Assembly: GCF_009830945.1 (NCBI RefSeq)
Contig: NZ_VWVV01000013.1
Location: forward strand, 1 to 64,000
Direction: 5' to 3'
Origin: Nocardiopsis sp. FR4
Lineage (GTDB): Bacteria > Actinomycetota > Actinomycetes > Streptosporangiales > Streptosporangiaceae
DNA length: 64,000 bases
Made by a program: the position numbers and the translations under genes. Below, piece after piece: positions 33,585 through 41,585 of this stretch. The notes below the pieces were generated by a model. It was not told the origin of the DNA. It saw only the letters and a list, made by a program, of their open reading frames with translations, and made no database searches. Position 1 is the first letter of the stretch. Every line of letters begins with the position of its first letter.

Positions 33585-33606
33585 TTACTGACCGATCGGT
33601 CTGTAA
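33585..33606 (+). promoter_or_regulatory. 22-bp palindromic operator upstream of paaZ
   Basis: A near-perfect palindrome with core GACCGATCGGTC and outer TTAC / GTAA arms; only one symmetric base pair differs. It overlaps a TAATAC -10-like box (33604-33609) 38 bases before the paaZ start. This form is typical of TetR-family operators, including those of PaaR-type repressors released by phenylacetyl-CoA (inference). No tetR gene is in the window. Confidence 0.75.
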
Positions 33607-33646
33607 TACTGTTCGCGAGAGACCCATCGGAGGAGAGGACCGTCAG

Positions 33647-35680
33647 GTGTCCGAAACACTGCAGAGCTACGCCCGGGGGGCGTGGTTCACCCCCGCGGAC
33701 GAGGGCACGCCCCTGGCTGACGCCAACACCGGCGAGACCGTCGCACGGATCTCGGCCAACGGCCCCGACATCGCCGGGATGGTGGACCACGCGCGCCGCG
33801 TCGGCGGCCCCGCGCTGCGCGCGCTCACGTTCCACCAGCGCGCCAACCTCCTCAAGGAGGTCGCCAAGCACCTGATGGAGCACAAGGAGGAGTTCTACGC
33901 GCTCTCGCACCGGACCGGGGCGACCAGGCGTGACACCGCCGTGGACGTGGACGGTGGCATCGGGACCCTCTTCAGCTTCTCCAGCAAGGGCCGCCGCGAG
34001 CTGCCCAACTCCACCGTCATCCTGGACGGCCCCCTGGAGCCGCTCGGCAAACAGGGCACGTTCGTCGGCCAGCACGTGTACACCTCCCGCCCGGGGGTGG
34101 CCGTGCAGATCAACGCCTTCAACTTCCCGGTGTGGGGCATGCTGGAGAAGCTCGCCCCCGCCTTCCTCGCGGGGATGCCGAGCATCGTCAAGCCCGCCGG
34201 TCAGACCGCCTACCTCACCGTCGCGGTCGTGCGGCGGATGGTCGAGTCGGGCCTGCTGCCGGAGGGCTCCCTGCAACTGCTCGTCGGCAGCCACCGGGGG
34301 CTGCTCGACGCCCTGGGCCCCCAGGACATCGTGGGCTTCACCGGTTCCGCCGCCACCGGCGCCATCCTGCGCAACCACCCGAACGTGGTCAGCGGAGGCG
34401 TGCAGCTCAACGTCGAGGCCGACTCGCTCAACTGCTCGGTCCTGGGCCCGGACGTTTCCGAGGACGACCCCGAGTTCGAGCTGTTCGTCAAGCAGGTCGT
34501 GACGGAGATGACCGTCAAGGCCGGGCAGAAGTGCACCGCCATCCGCCGGGTCATCGTCCCCGAACCGATGGCCGGGGCCGTCGTCAAGGCCCTGACCGAC
34601 CGGCTGTCCAAGGTGGTCGTGGGCGCCGCCGACCACCCCGACGCGCGGATGGGCGCCCTGGTCTCGCTCGACCAGCGCGAGGAGGTGCGCAAGGCGGTCA
34701 AGGCGCTGCGCACCTCCTGCGAGATCGTCTACGGCGACCCCGAGAACGTCGAGGTCGTCGGTGCGGACGCGGAGTCCGGGGCCTTCATGTCGCCGGTCCT
34801 GCTGCGCGCCCACCCCGGCGCCCGGGAGCCGCACGAGGTGGAGGCCTTCGGCCCGGTGAGCACCGTGATCACCTACGACGGGGTGGCCGAGGCCGTGGAG
34901 CTGGCCGCGCGCGGCAGCGGCAGCCTGGTCGGCTCGGTGGTCACCAACGACCCGGACGTGGCCCGCGAGGTGGTCCTGGGCCTGGCGCCCTGGCACGGGC
35001 GGATCCTGGTGCTCAACCGGGAGGACGCCAAGGAGTCCACCGGGCACGGCTCCCCGCTGCCGGTGCTGGTGCACGGCGGCCCCGGCCGCGCGGGCGGCGG
35101 CGAGGAGCTGGGCGGCGTGCGCGGGGTCAAGCACCACATGCAGCGCACCGCCGTGCAGGCCTCCCCGGACATGGTCACCGCGATCACCGGCCACTGGACC
35201 ACGGGTTCGCGGCGCACCGTCGGCGAGGTGCACCCCTTCCGCAAGAACCTGGCCCAGCTGCGGATCGGCGACACGATCGAGTCGGCCGAGCGCACCGTCA
35301 CCCGCGCCGACATCGACCACTTCGCCGAGTTCACCGGGGACACCTTCTACGCGCACACCGACGAGGAGGCCGCCGCCGCCAACCCGCTGTTCGGCGGGAT
35401 CGTGGCGCACGGCTACCTGGTGGTGTCCCTGGCCGCGGGCCTGTTCGTGGACCCGGCCCCCGGTCCGGTGCTCGCCAACTTCGGCGTGGACAACCTGCGC
35501 TTCCTCACCCCGGTCAAGGAGGGCGCCACCATCCGGGTGACGCTGACCGCCAAGCAGATCACCCCGCGCACCAACGCCGACTACGGCGAGGTCCGGTGGG
35601 ACGCCCTGGTCACCGACCAGGACGGCGAGGCCGTGGCCACCTACGACGTCCTGACCCTGGTGGCCAAGGGCGAGGAGTAG
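33647..35680 (+). CDS. paaZ: Bifunctional PaaZ: oxepin-CoA hydrolase / semialdehyde dehydrogenase
   Basis: 677 aa, the normal PaaZ length. The N-terminal aldehyde dehydrogenase (about 1-520) has INAFNFPVWGMLEKLAPAFL, FTGSAATGAIL, LNVEADSLNCSVLGPD and the nucleophile Cys in KAGQKCTAIRR. The C-terminal MaoC-type hot-dog domain (about 535-675) has DIDHFAEFTGDTFYAHTDEEA and GGIVAHGYLVVSLAAGLF. It hydrolyses the oxepin-CoA ring of phenylacetyl-CoA degradation and oxidises the resulting semialdehyde. GTG at 33647, preceded by AGGAGAGGA. The rest of the paa operon is not in the window, so paaZ is an outlying member, probably under a common TetR repressor. Confidence 0.92.
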   Translation: MSETLQSYARGAWFTPADEGTPLADANTGETVARISANGPDIAGMVDHARRVGGPALRALTFHQRANLLKEVAKHLMEHKEEFYALSHRTGATRRDTAVDVDGGIGTLFSFSSKGRRELPNSTVILDGPLEPLGKQGTFVGQHVYTSRPGVAVQINAFNFPVWGMLEKLAPAFLAGMPSIVKPAGQTAYLTVAVVRRMVESGLLPEGSLQLLVGSHRGLLDALGPQDIVGFTGSAATGAILRNHPNVVSGGVQLNVEADSLNCSVLGPDVSEDDPEFELFVKQVVTEMTVKAGQKCTAIRRVIVPEPMAGAVVKALTDRLSKVVVGAADHPDARMGALVSLDQREEVRKAVKALRTSCEIVYGDPENVEVVGADAESGAFMSPVLLRAHPGAREPHEVEAFGPVSTVITYDGVAEAVELAARGSGSLVGSVVTNDPDVAREVVLGLAPWHGRILVLNREDAKESTGHGSPLPVLVHGGPGRAGGGEELGGVRGVKHHMQRTAVQASPDMVTAITGHWTTGSRRTVGEVHPFRKNLAQLRIGDTIESAERTVTRADIDHFAEFTGDTFYAHTDEEAAAANPLFGGIVAHGYLVVSLAAGLFVDPAPGPVLANFGVDNLRFLTPVKEGATIRVTLTAKQITPRTNADYGEVRWDALVTDQDGEAVATYDVLTLVAKGEE

Positions 35681-35710
35681 ACGTGTCGCCCTGACGGCGA
35701 ACCGACACGT
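35681..35710 (+). terminator. Hairpin directly after paaZ
   Basis: Perfect 8-bp arms ACGTGTCG / CGACACGT, loop of 14 bases, starting immediately after the stop codon. Confidence 0.5.
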
Positions 35711-35809
35711 CGGCGAGTCGACATGCGGTGCCCCCGGTCGCGACGCGGCCGGGGGCACCGCCGCGACCGCCGACGCGCACGAAAGGTGACTTCCGGCCAC
35801 TGAAAGTTT

Positions 35810-35838
35810 TTGACATCCTCCCCCGGCGCCCCTGCAAT
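35810..35838 (+). promoter_or_regulatory. Sigma-70-type promoter upstream of abgT
   Basis: TTGACA at 35810-35815, 17-base spacer, TGCAAT at 35833-35838. A near-consensus vegetative promoter 47 bases before the GTG of the broken abgT gene. Confidence 0.6.
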
Positions 35839-35884
35839 GGACGCGCCGTGGGGCGGCACCGGGCCGCCACGGGAGGGAGCACCG

Positions 35885-37304
35885 GTGACCGCGACCGATT
35901 CCACGCGTCCCGCGCTGCCGTTGCGGTCGCTGCTGGGTACCCTGCGGAGGGTCGAGCGGGTCGGCAACAGGCTGCCGCACCCGTTCTGGCTCTTCGTGGC
36001 CATGGCCGGTCTGGTGATCGCGCTCAGTGGCCTGCTCAGCGCCGCCGGGGCCTTCGCGGTCTCACCCGCGGACGGGGAGCTCGTCGAGGTGCGCAGCCTG
36101 CTCTCCGCGGAGGGCGTGCAGGTCATCGTGGGCGACACGGTGGAGCACTTCGCCGCCTTCCCGCCGCTGGCGATCATTCTCGCCGTCATGCTCGGGGTCC
36201 CGGTGGCCGAACGCAGCGGTCTGCTCGACGCGATGCTGCGCGGCGCGGTCACCCGGGTCCCGGCCCGGTGGCTGACCTTCGCCGTCGCGCTGACCGGGAT
36301 CACCGCCAGCGTGGCCTCCGACGCGGCCTACGTCGTGCTCATCCCGCTCGGGGCGCCGCTGTTCAAAGCCGCGGGGCGCAGCCCGGTGCTCGGCCTGGTC
36401 GTGGCCTTCGCGGCCGTCTCCGCCGGGTACAACGCGTCGCTGCTCCTCACACCCACCGACGCGCTCATGGCCGCGCTGACCACCGAGGCCGCCCGGATCC
36501 TCGACCCCGGGTACACGGTCACCGCGCTGGACAACTACTTCTTCACCGTGTGCTCCTCCGTGGTGCTCGCCGCGCTGATCACGGCGGTCACCGAGTTCGT
36601 GCTCAGCCGGAACGGAGACGCCCTCGCCGCGGCCCCCGAACCCTCCGGGGACACCGAACATCTGGGTTCCATGGCGCTCTCGGCCGCCGAGCGCCGGGAG
36701 CGTCCTGGCGCTGCTGTTCCTGCTGGCCGGGACCGCGTACGGGCGCACCACGGGCAGCCTGTCCACCGCACGGGAAGTGCCCGACGCGATGGCCGCGGGC
36801 GTGCGCGACCTGGCCCCGGTGGCCATGCTGTTCTTCGCCGCCGCGCAGTTCCTGGCCTACTTCCGTTGGACCGGCATCGGGGACGTCGTCGCCATCCGCG
36901 GCGCCGCGGTGCTGGACGCTGCCGGGGTCCACCCCGTACTGCTCTTCGTCGGCATGATCGTGTTCGCCGCCGCGCTGAACCTGCTCATCACCAGCGGTTC
37001 CGCGCAGTGGACCCTCATCGCCCCGGTCCTCGTGCCCATGTTCATGCTCCTGGACGTGCCGCCCGAGACGACCCAGGCCGTCTACCGCATCGCCGACTCC
37101 AGCACCAACGTGATCGGCCCGATGAGCCCGTACTTCGTCATGGTGCTGGGCTTCCTCCAGCGCTGCCGCCGGGACGCGGGCATCGGAACGCTGATCGCGC
37201 TCACCCTGCCCCTGTGCCTCACGATTCTCGTGGGCTGGACCCTGCTGTTCCTCGGCTGGTGGCCGCTGGGCCTGCCCCTGGGCCCGGGGACCCCGGTGCG
37301 GTGA
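35885..37304 (+). pseudogene. abgT: AbgT-family transporter gene broken by an internal deletion/frameshift
   Basis: The first about 270 codons (from GTG 35885, GGGAGGGAG upstream) read a good AbgT N-terminus: NRLPHPFWLFVAMAGLVIALSGLL, PPLAIILAVMLGVPVAERSGLLD, ASVASDAAYVVLIPLGAPLFKAAGR, NASLLLTPTDALMAALT. After SMALSAAERR (about 36700) homology moves to another frame: VLALLFLLAGTAYGRTTGSL through LITSGSAQWTLIAPVLVPMFML, YRIADSSTNVIGPMSPYFVMVLGFLQR to the stop at 37304. Compared from memory with E. coli AbgT, about 40 residues including one membrane span are also missing at the junction, so this is an out-of-frame deletion rather than a one-base error. AbgT proteins import p-aminobenzoyl-glutamate or export sulfonamides. 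Its 3' end overlaps the convergent MFS gene by 86 bases. Confidence 0.8.
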
Positions 37305-38499
37305 TCGTCCTCCGCGAGGGGAAACCGTGCCGACGCGCGGCGAGGACCACGGCCAGCACCGGAGTCAGCAGGGCCAGGACGGCCCAGGGCAGAGACGCCG
37401 TGCCGAGGAGTGCGACCAGGGCCCCGCCCAGGAGTCCGCCGCCCGCCATGGCCGCGTTCCACAGGGTGACGAGCACCGACTGGGCGGTGTCGGCCGTGTC
37501 GCCGCCCGCGTCGGCGACGGCCGTCTGTAGGAGGGTGGGAACGCCGCCCCACCCCAGGCCCCACAGCGCCGCCGCGACCAGGACGGCGGCGGGATAGCCG
37601 GACAGCAGTCCCAGGAGGGTGACCGCCGCCGCGACCAGCAGGGCGCCCGCGACGGTGAGTTCGCGCAGGAGGCGGTCGATCCGGGCGCCCACGATCCACA
37701 CCCCCGCGAGGGAGGCCGTGCCGAAGACCAGGAGCACGAGGTCCGCGGAGCCGCCCATACCGACCCGCTCCAGGAACGCGGCCACGTACACGTACAGGGC
37801 CGTGTGGGCCAGGACGAACACCAGCGTGGTGAACAGGACCGCCGCCACGCCGGGCAGGGCGACGACCCGCGCGACCGGGACGCGCGCCCGCCGCTCCGCA
37901 CCGGGCTGGTCGGGAACGGCGAGGAGGATCCACACGAGCAGCACGAGGGTGAGGGCGCTCATGAGAACGAAGGCCGTCCGCCAGCCCAGCGCCCCTCCGA
38001 CGAAGGTCCCGGCGGGTACCCCGAGGGACAGTGCGACGGGGATCCCGGCCATGACCACCGCGACCGCGCGGCCCTTCAGGTGGTTCGGCACCATGCGGCG
38101 GGCGTACCCGGCGAGCATGGCCCAGCACAGCCCGGCGGCGACCCCCGCGGTGAAGCGGGCCGCCATGGTCAGCGGGTAGTCGTCGGACAGCGCCGTGACC
38201 GTGTTGGCGACGGCGAAGACCGCGACGGCGGCCAGCAGCAGGCGCCTGCGCCGCCATCCGGCGGTGGCGGCCGCCAGGGGGATGACGGTGAGCGCGGTGC
38301 CGACCGCGTAGACGGTGACCGCCTGTCCGGCCGCGGACTCCGTCACGCCGAGGTCGGCGCCCATAACGGGCAGCACCCCGGCGGGCAGGGTCTCGGTGAG
38401 GCTGGTGACGAACACGGCCGTGGCCAGGGCCAGCAGCGCGGGCAGGGGGAGTCTGGTGCGTTCGGTCCCGTTCCGGGAACCCGTGGATGATGTGCTCAT
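37219..38499 (-). CDS. MFS efflux transporter (AraJ/CmlR-like)
   Basis: 426 aa with 12 predicted transmembrane helices. N-terminal LPALLALATAVFVTSLTETLPAGVLPVMGADLGVTESAAGQAVT and ARFTAGVAAGLCWAMLAGYARRMVPNHLKGRAVAVVMAGIPVALSLGVPAGT are hallmarks of the DHA1 drug:H+ antiporter group. The last about 30 residues (SRRTITAPGSPG onward) are Gly/Ser/Pro-rich, unlike the family, and are encoded antisense to the end of the broken abgT. ATG at 38499. Divergent from the MerR gene with a shared palindromic operator; likely a drug or toxin exporter induced through MerR. Confidence 0.85.
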   Translation of the reverse strand: MSTSSTGSRNGTERTRLPLPALLALATAVFVTSLTETLPAGVLPVMGADLGVTESAAGQAVTVYAVGTALTVIPLAAATAGWRRRRLLLAAVAVFAVANTVTALSDDYPLTMAARFTAGVAAGLCWAMLAGYARRMVPNHLKGRAVAVVMAGIPVALSLGVPAGTFVGGALGWRTAFVLMSALTLVLLVWILLAVPDQPGAERRARVPVARVVALPGVAAVLFTTLVFVLAHTALYVYVAAFLERVGMGGSADLVLLVFGTASLAGVWIVGARIDRLLRELTVAGALLVAAAVTLLGLLSGYPAAVLVAAALWGLGWGGVPTLLQTAVADAGGDTADTAQSVLVTLWNAAMAGGGLLGGALVALLGTASLPWAVLALLTPVLAVVLAARRHGFPSRRTITAPGSPGPGAGPAATSRGTAGSSPRES

Positions 38500-38514
38500 G
38501 CAGCGTATGCTCGA

Positions 38515-38536
38515 ACCCTCACATCGGTGTGAGGGT
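38515..38536. promoter_or_regulatory. MerR operator between the MFS and merR genes
   Basis: A perfect palindrome with 9-bp arms ACCCTCACA / TGTGAGGGT around TCGG. It adjoins a TTGACC -35 on the minus strand (38534-38539) pointing to the MFS gene, and stands 28 bases before merR. Location and symmetry fit a MerR-family site controlling both genes. Confidence 0.75.
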
Positions 38537-38564
38537 CAAGCACGGCGAAAGTGAGGCCGACCAC

Positions 38565-38981
38565 ATGCGCATCGGAGAGCTGGCGGAGCGCACCGGTACC
38601 CCCCGGCGGCTGCTGCGCTACTACGAGGAGCAGGGGCTGATCACCCCGGGACGGTGCGCGAACGGCTACCGGGACTACGACGAGCGCTTCGTGGACCGGG
38701 TCGTCCAGATCCGCGGGCTGCTCGACGCCGGGCTCCCCACCCGGATCATCCGGCAGATCCTCCCGTGCCTGGACGGGACGCGCTCCATCCACTTCCCCGA
38801 CGCGACCCCGGAGATGATCGCCGCCCTGGAACGCGAGCGCGACCGCATGGACCGGCGCATCCGGTGCCTGACCCGCAACCGGGACGCCGTCACCGCCTAC
38901 CTCGACGCCGTGCTCTCCCGCGGGCCCGGGACGGGACCCCGTACCGCGCCACCCGCGTCCGAGGAGCGGCCGGGCCCCTGA
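38565..38981 (+). CDS. MerR-family transcriptional regulator
   Basis: 138 aa. Winged helix-turn-helix MRIGELAERTGTPRRLLRYYEEQGLITPGR with wing NGYRDYDERFVDRVVQIRGLLDAGLPTRIIRQIL. A coiled-coil dimerisation helix follows (EMIAALERERDRMDRRIRCLTRNRDAVTAYLDAV). There is no metal-binding Cys cluster (single Cys in LPCLDG and one in RCLT), so it is probably drug-responsive rather than a metal sensor. GTGAGG lies eight bases before the ATG at 38565. Divergent from the MFS exporter, which it most likely activates. Confidence 0.88.
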   Translation: MRIGELAERTGTPRRLLRYYEEQGLITPGRCANGYRDYDERFVDRVVQIRGLLDAGLPTRIIRQILPCLDGTRSIHFPDATPEMIAALERERDRMDRRIRCLTRNRDAVTAYLDAVLSRGPGTGPRTAPPASEERPGP

Positions 38982-39155
38982 GGCCGCGACGGCGCCGGGG
39001 TGCTGCGCGTCGCCGGGGTGGAGGCCGCCAGGCGCGGGGGGTTCGGCCTCGTGATCGGGGTGGACCGTACCGGTGTCCGTGAACGGCTCCTGGAGCGGGG
39101 AGCCCACATCGTGGTGTCCGACCTCCTGCCCGTACGAGGACACCCCGCGCACTGA
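38982..39155 (+). pseudogene. Remnant of a HAD-superfamily hydrolase (beta-phosphoglucomutase-like) C-terminus
   Basis: In the frame continuing straight after the merR stop, the sequence reads GVLRVAGVEAARRGGFGLVI, then GVDRTGVRERLLERGAHIVVSDLLPVRG before a stop at 39153-39155. The AGVEA, RGGFGLVIGVDR and GAHIVVSDL blocks match the last about 50 residues of HAD phosphatases of the trehalose/maltose phosphorylase type. No catalytic DxD part or start precedes it, so only the 3' end of an ancestral gene survives. It overlaps nothing and ends 111 bases before the convergent E2 gene. Confidence 0.65.
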
Positions 39156-39220
39156 CCGCCGCGCGACGGCACGGCCGTGGCGGACGGGTCCGTGGTGACC
39201 GGGGAACCCCTGCCCGTGGA

Positions 39221-39250
39221 GCGCCCCGGGGTGCCGACTCCCCGGGGCGC
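39221..39250 (-). terminator. Terminator of the 2-oxoacid dehydrogenase operon
   Basis: Perfect 11-bp arms GCGCCCCGGGG / CCCCGGGGCGC with an 8-base loop, 17 bases past the E2 stop on the minus strand. Confidence 0.7.
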
Positions 39251-39266
39251 CCGTCGGTGGCGGCCG

Positions 39267-40595
39267 CTACAGGCGGGCGACGGCCGCGGCCGGGTTCTCC
39301 ATGGCGTCGGCGACCACGCGCATGAAGCCCGCGGCGGCGCCGCCGTCGCACACGCGGTGGTCGAAGGCGAACGACAGCTGGGTGATCTTGCGGGCGGTCA
39401 GCTCACCGTCCACGATCCAGGGTCGGTCCATGATCCGGCCCAGACCCAGGATGGCCACCTGCGGGTGGTTGATGATGGCGGCGCTGCCGTCCACCCGAAG
39501 GGACCCGTAGTTGTTGAGCGTGAAGGTGCCCCCGGTCATCTCGGCCGGGCTCACCCGGCCCTCCCGGGCGGCGGCGGTGAGCCGTCGGATCTCGGCGTCC
39601 AGCTCCAGGGTGGTGAGCCGGTGCGCGCCCAGCACGGCCGGGGCCACCAGGCCGCGGTCGGTCTGCACGGCCAGGCCCAGGTTCACGCCGTCGTACTGCA
39701 CCAGTTCCCCGCGCTCGGCGTCCACCAGCCCGTTGAGCTCGGGATAGGCGCGCAGACCGGCCAGCACGAACCGGGCCACGTAGGACAGCAGTCCGGGGCC
39801 GTCCGGGGCGGCCTGGCGCAGCCGGACCAGCTCGGTCGCGTCCACGTCCACCCACACGGTGGCCTCGGGGATCTCCCGGCGGCTGCGGGACAGGGCCTCG
39901 GCCACGCTCCTGCGGAACCCGCCCATGGGGGCGCGCCGGGACTCGGCCAGCCCCGTGCGCGGGTCCACGCCGCCAGCGGGTTCGGGGGCCGCGGCCGGCG
40001 GGGCGGCCGGTGCGGCGGCGGGCGCGGCCTGTGCGGCCTCGATGGCCGTGCGCACGTCGCGCCGGGTGATGAGCCCGCCCGGACCGGTCCCGGTCACGTC
40101 GGCGATCCGGATCCCGGCCTCGCGGGCCATCTGCCGCACCAGCGGCGAGGTGACCAGGGGCGGGCGCGCGGGCGCCGGGGCGTCGGGGACGGGCGGCTGG
40201 GCCGGGCGCGCGGGCGGGCGGTGGCGCGGGCGGCGGCGGCGCCCGGAGCCGCCCTGTTCCGGCGTGCCGTAGCCGATCAGGACGTTGCCCGATCCGGCGC
40301 GCTCCTCCTCTCGGTAGCGCTCCCCTGCGGCCGAGGCCGGCGCGGGTTCCGTGTCGGCGGCGGCCACGCTGATCAGCGGCCTGCCCACCTCCAGGACCCT
40401 CCCCTCCTCGCCGTGCAGGGCGCTGACCGTTCCGGCGTAGGGCGAGGGCACCTCCACGATCGACTTGGCGGTCTCCACCTCCACGACGGGCTGGTCGACG
40501 GCCACGGTGTCGCCGACGGCGACGAGCCAGCGCACCACCTCGGCCTCGGTGAGGCCCTCGCCCAGGTCGGGGAGGTCGAAGGTCTGCGTCGTCAC
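39267..40595 (-). CDS. Dihydrolipoamide acyltransferase (E2) of a 2-oxoacid dehydrogenase complex
   Basis: 442 aa. N-terminal lipoyl domain with the lipoylated Lys44 in VEVETAKSIVEVPSPYAGTV. A Pro/Ala/Arg linker contains RRRRPRHRPPARPAQPP. The E1/E3-binding domain is TSPLVRQMAREAGIRIADVTGTGPGGLITRRDV. The C-terminal catalytic domain ends with FAFDHRVCDGGAAAGFM (His general base). One lipoyl domain is usual for branched-chain or actinobacterial complexes. The GTG at 40595 is preferred over ATG 40607 because GGGAGG is well placed and it overlaps the E1beta stop by GTGA. No E3 gene is nearby. Confidence 0.88.
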   Translation of the reverse strand: MTTQTFDLPDLGEGLTEAEVVRWLVAVGDTVAVDQPVVEVETAKSIVEVPSPYAGTVSALHGEEGRVLEVGRPLISVAAADTEPAPASAAGERYREEERAGSGNVLIGYGTPEQGGSGRRRRPRHRPPARPAQPPVPDAPAPARPPLVTSPLVRQMAREAGIRIADVTGTGPGGLITRRDVRTAIEAAQAAPAAAPAAPPAAAPEPAGGVDPRTGLAESRRAPMGGFRRSVAEALSRSRREIPEATVWVDVDATELVRLRQAAPDGPGLLSYVARFVLAGLRAYPELNGLVDAERGELVQYDGVNLGLAVQTDRGLVAPAVLGAHRLTTLELDAEIRRLTAAAREGRVSPAEMTGGTFTLNNYGSLRVDGSAAIINHPQVAILGLGRIMDRPWIVDGELTARKITQLSFAFDHRVCDGGAAAGFMRVVADAMENPAAAVARL

Positions 40596-41584
40596 TGGTC
40601 CTCCCATTGCAGGTCGTCGACGGCGTCCAGGATCCGGTCCACGCTCGGCAGCTGGAAGCGCTCCAGCTTCGGCGGCGGGTAGGGGATGTCGAAGCCGGTG
40701 ACCCGGCGCACCGGGGCGGCCAGGGAGTGGAAGCAGCGCTCGGTCACCCGGGCGGCGATCTCCGAGGCCACGCTCGCGTACCCGCTGGCCTCGGCGACCA
40801 CGACGGCGCGGCCGGTGGAGCGCACCGCCTCGCAGACGGTGTCGTCGTCGAAGGGCACGAGGGAGCGCGCGTCCACCACCTGGAGGCTGCGGCCCTCCTG
40901 GGCGGCGGCCTCGGCGGCCTCCAGCGCGGTGGCGACCGACGGCCCGTAGGAGATCAGGGTGGCGTCGGTGCCGGGGCGGCGCACCACGGCGCGGCCGATC
41001 GGCGGTTCGGGGGCCGACAGGTCGACCTCCTCCTTGCCCCAGTACAGCTTCTTGGGCTCCATGAACACGACGGGGTCCTCGGAGCGGATCGCCCCGCGCA
41101 GCAGGAAGTAGGCGTCGGCGGGCGTGGCGGGGGTGACAACGGTCAGGCCGGGCGTGTGCGCGTAGTAGGCCTCGGAGGAGTCGCAGTGGTGCTCGACCCC
41201 GCCGATGCCGCCCGCGTAGGGGACCCGGATGACCATGGGCAGGCCGACCCGGCCGCGCGTGCGGTTGCGGGTCTTGGCCACGTGGCTGGCGATCTGCTCG
41301 AAGGCGGGGTAGGCGAAGGCGTCGAACTGCATCTCCACCACCGGGCGCATGCCGTTCATCGCCATGCCCACGGCCATGCCCACGATGCCGGACTCGGCGA
41401 GCGGGGTGTCGAAGCAGCGGTCCTCGCCGAACTCGGCGGTGAGCCCGTCGGTGATGCGGAAGACGCCGCCGAGCGGGCCGACGTCCTCACCGAAGACGTA
41501 CACGGTCTCGTCCTCGGCCATGGCGTCGCGCAGGGCCTGGTTGAGGGCCTGGGCCATGGAGAGCTTGGTGGGTCCGGTCGCCAT
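40592..41584 (-). CDS. 2-oxoacid dehydrogenase E1 component, beta subunit
   Basis: 330 aa. Family motifs: MAQALNQALRDAMAEDETVYVFGEDVGPLGGVFRITDGL, FDTPLAESGIVGMAVGMA, EMQFDAFAYPAFEQIASHVAK, RVPYAGGIGGVEHHCDSSEAYYAHTPGL, and a C-terminal DIPYPPPKLERFQLPS. It forms the alpha2beta2 E1 that decarboxylates a 2-oxoacid with thiamine diphosphate. One base separates it from E1alpha, so expression is coupled. The strong similarity to actinobacterial branched-chain (bkdB-like) proteins favours branched-chain 2-oxoacids over pyruvate, but this is not proven. Confidence 0.88.
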   Translation of the reverse strand: MATGPTKLSMAQALNQALRDAMAEDETVYVFGEDVGPLGGVFRITDGLTAEFGEDRCFDTPLAESGIVGMAVGMAMNGMRPVVEMQFDAFAYPAFEQIASHVAKTRNRTRGRVGLPMVIRVPYAGGIGGVEHHCDSSEAYYAHTPGLTVVTPATPADAYFLLRGAIRSEDPVVFMEPKKLYWGKEEVDLSAPEPPIGRAVVRRPGTDATLISYGPSVATALEAAEAAAQEGRSLQVVDARSLVPFDDDTVCEAVRSTGRAVVVAEASGYASVASEIAARVTERCFHSLAAPVRRVTGFDIPYPPPKLERFQLPSVDRILDAVDDLQWEDQ

Positions 41585-41585
41585 G

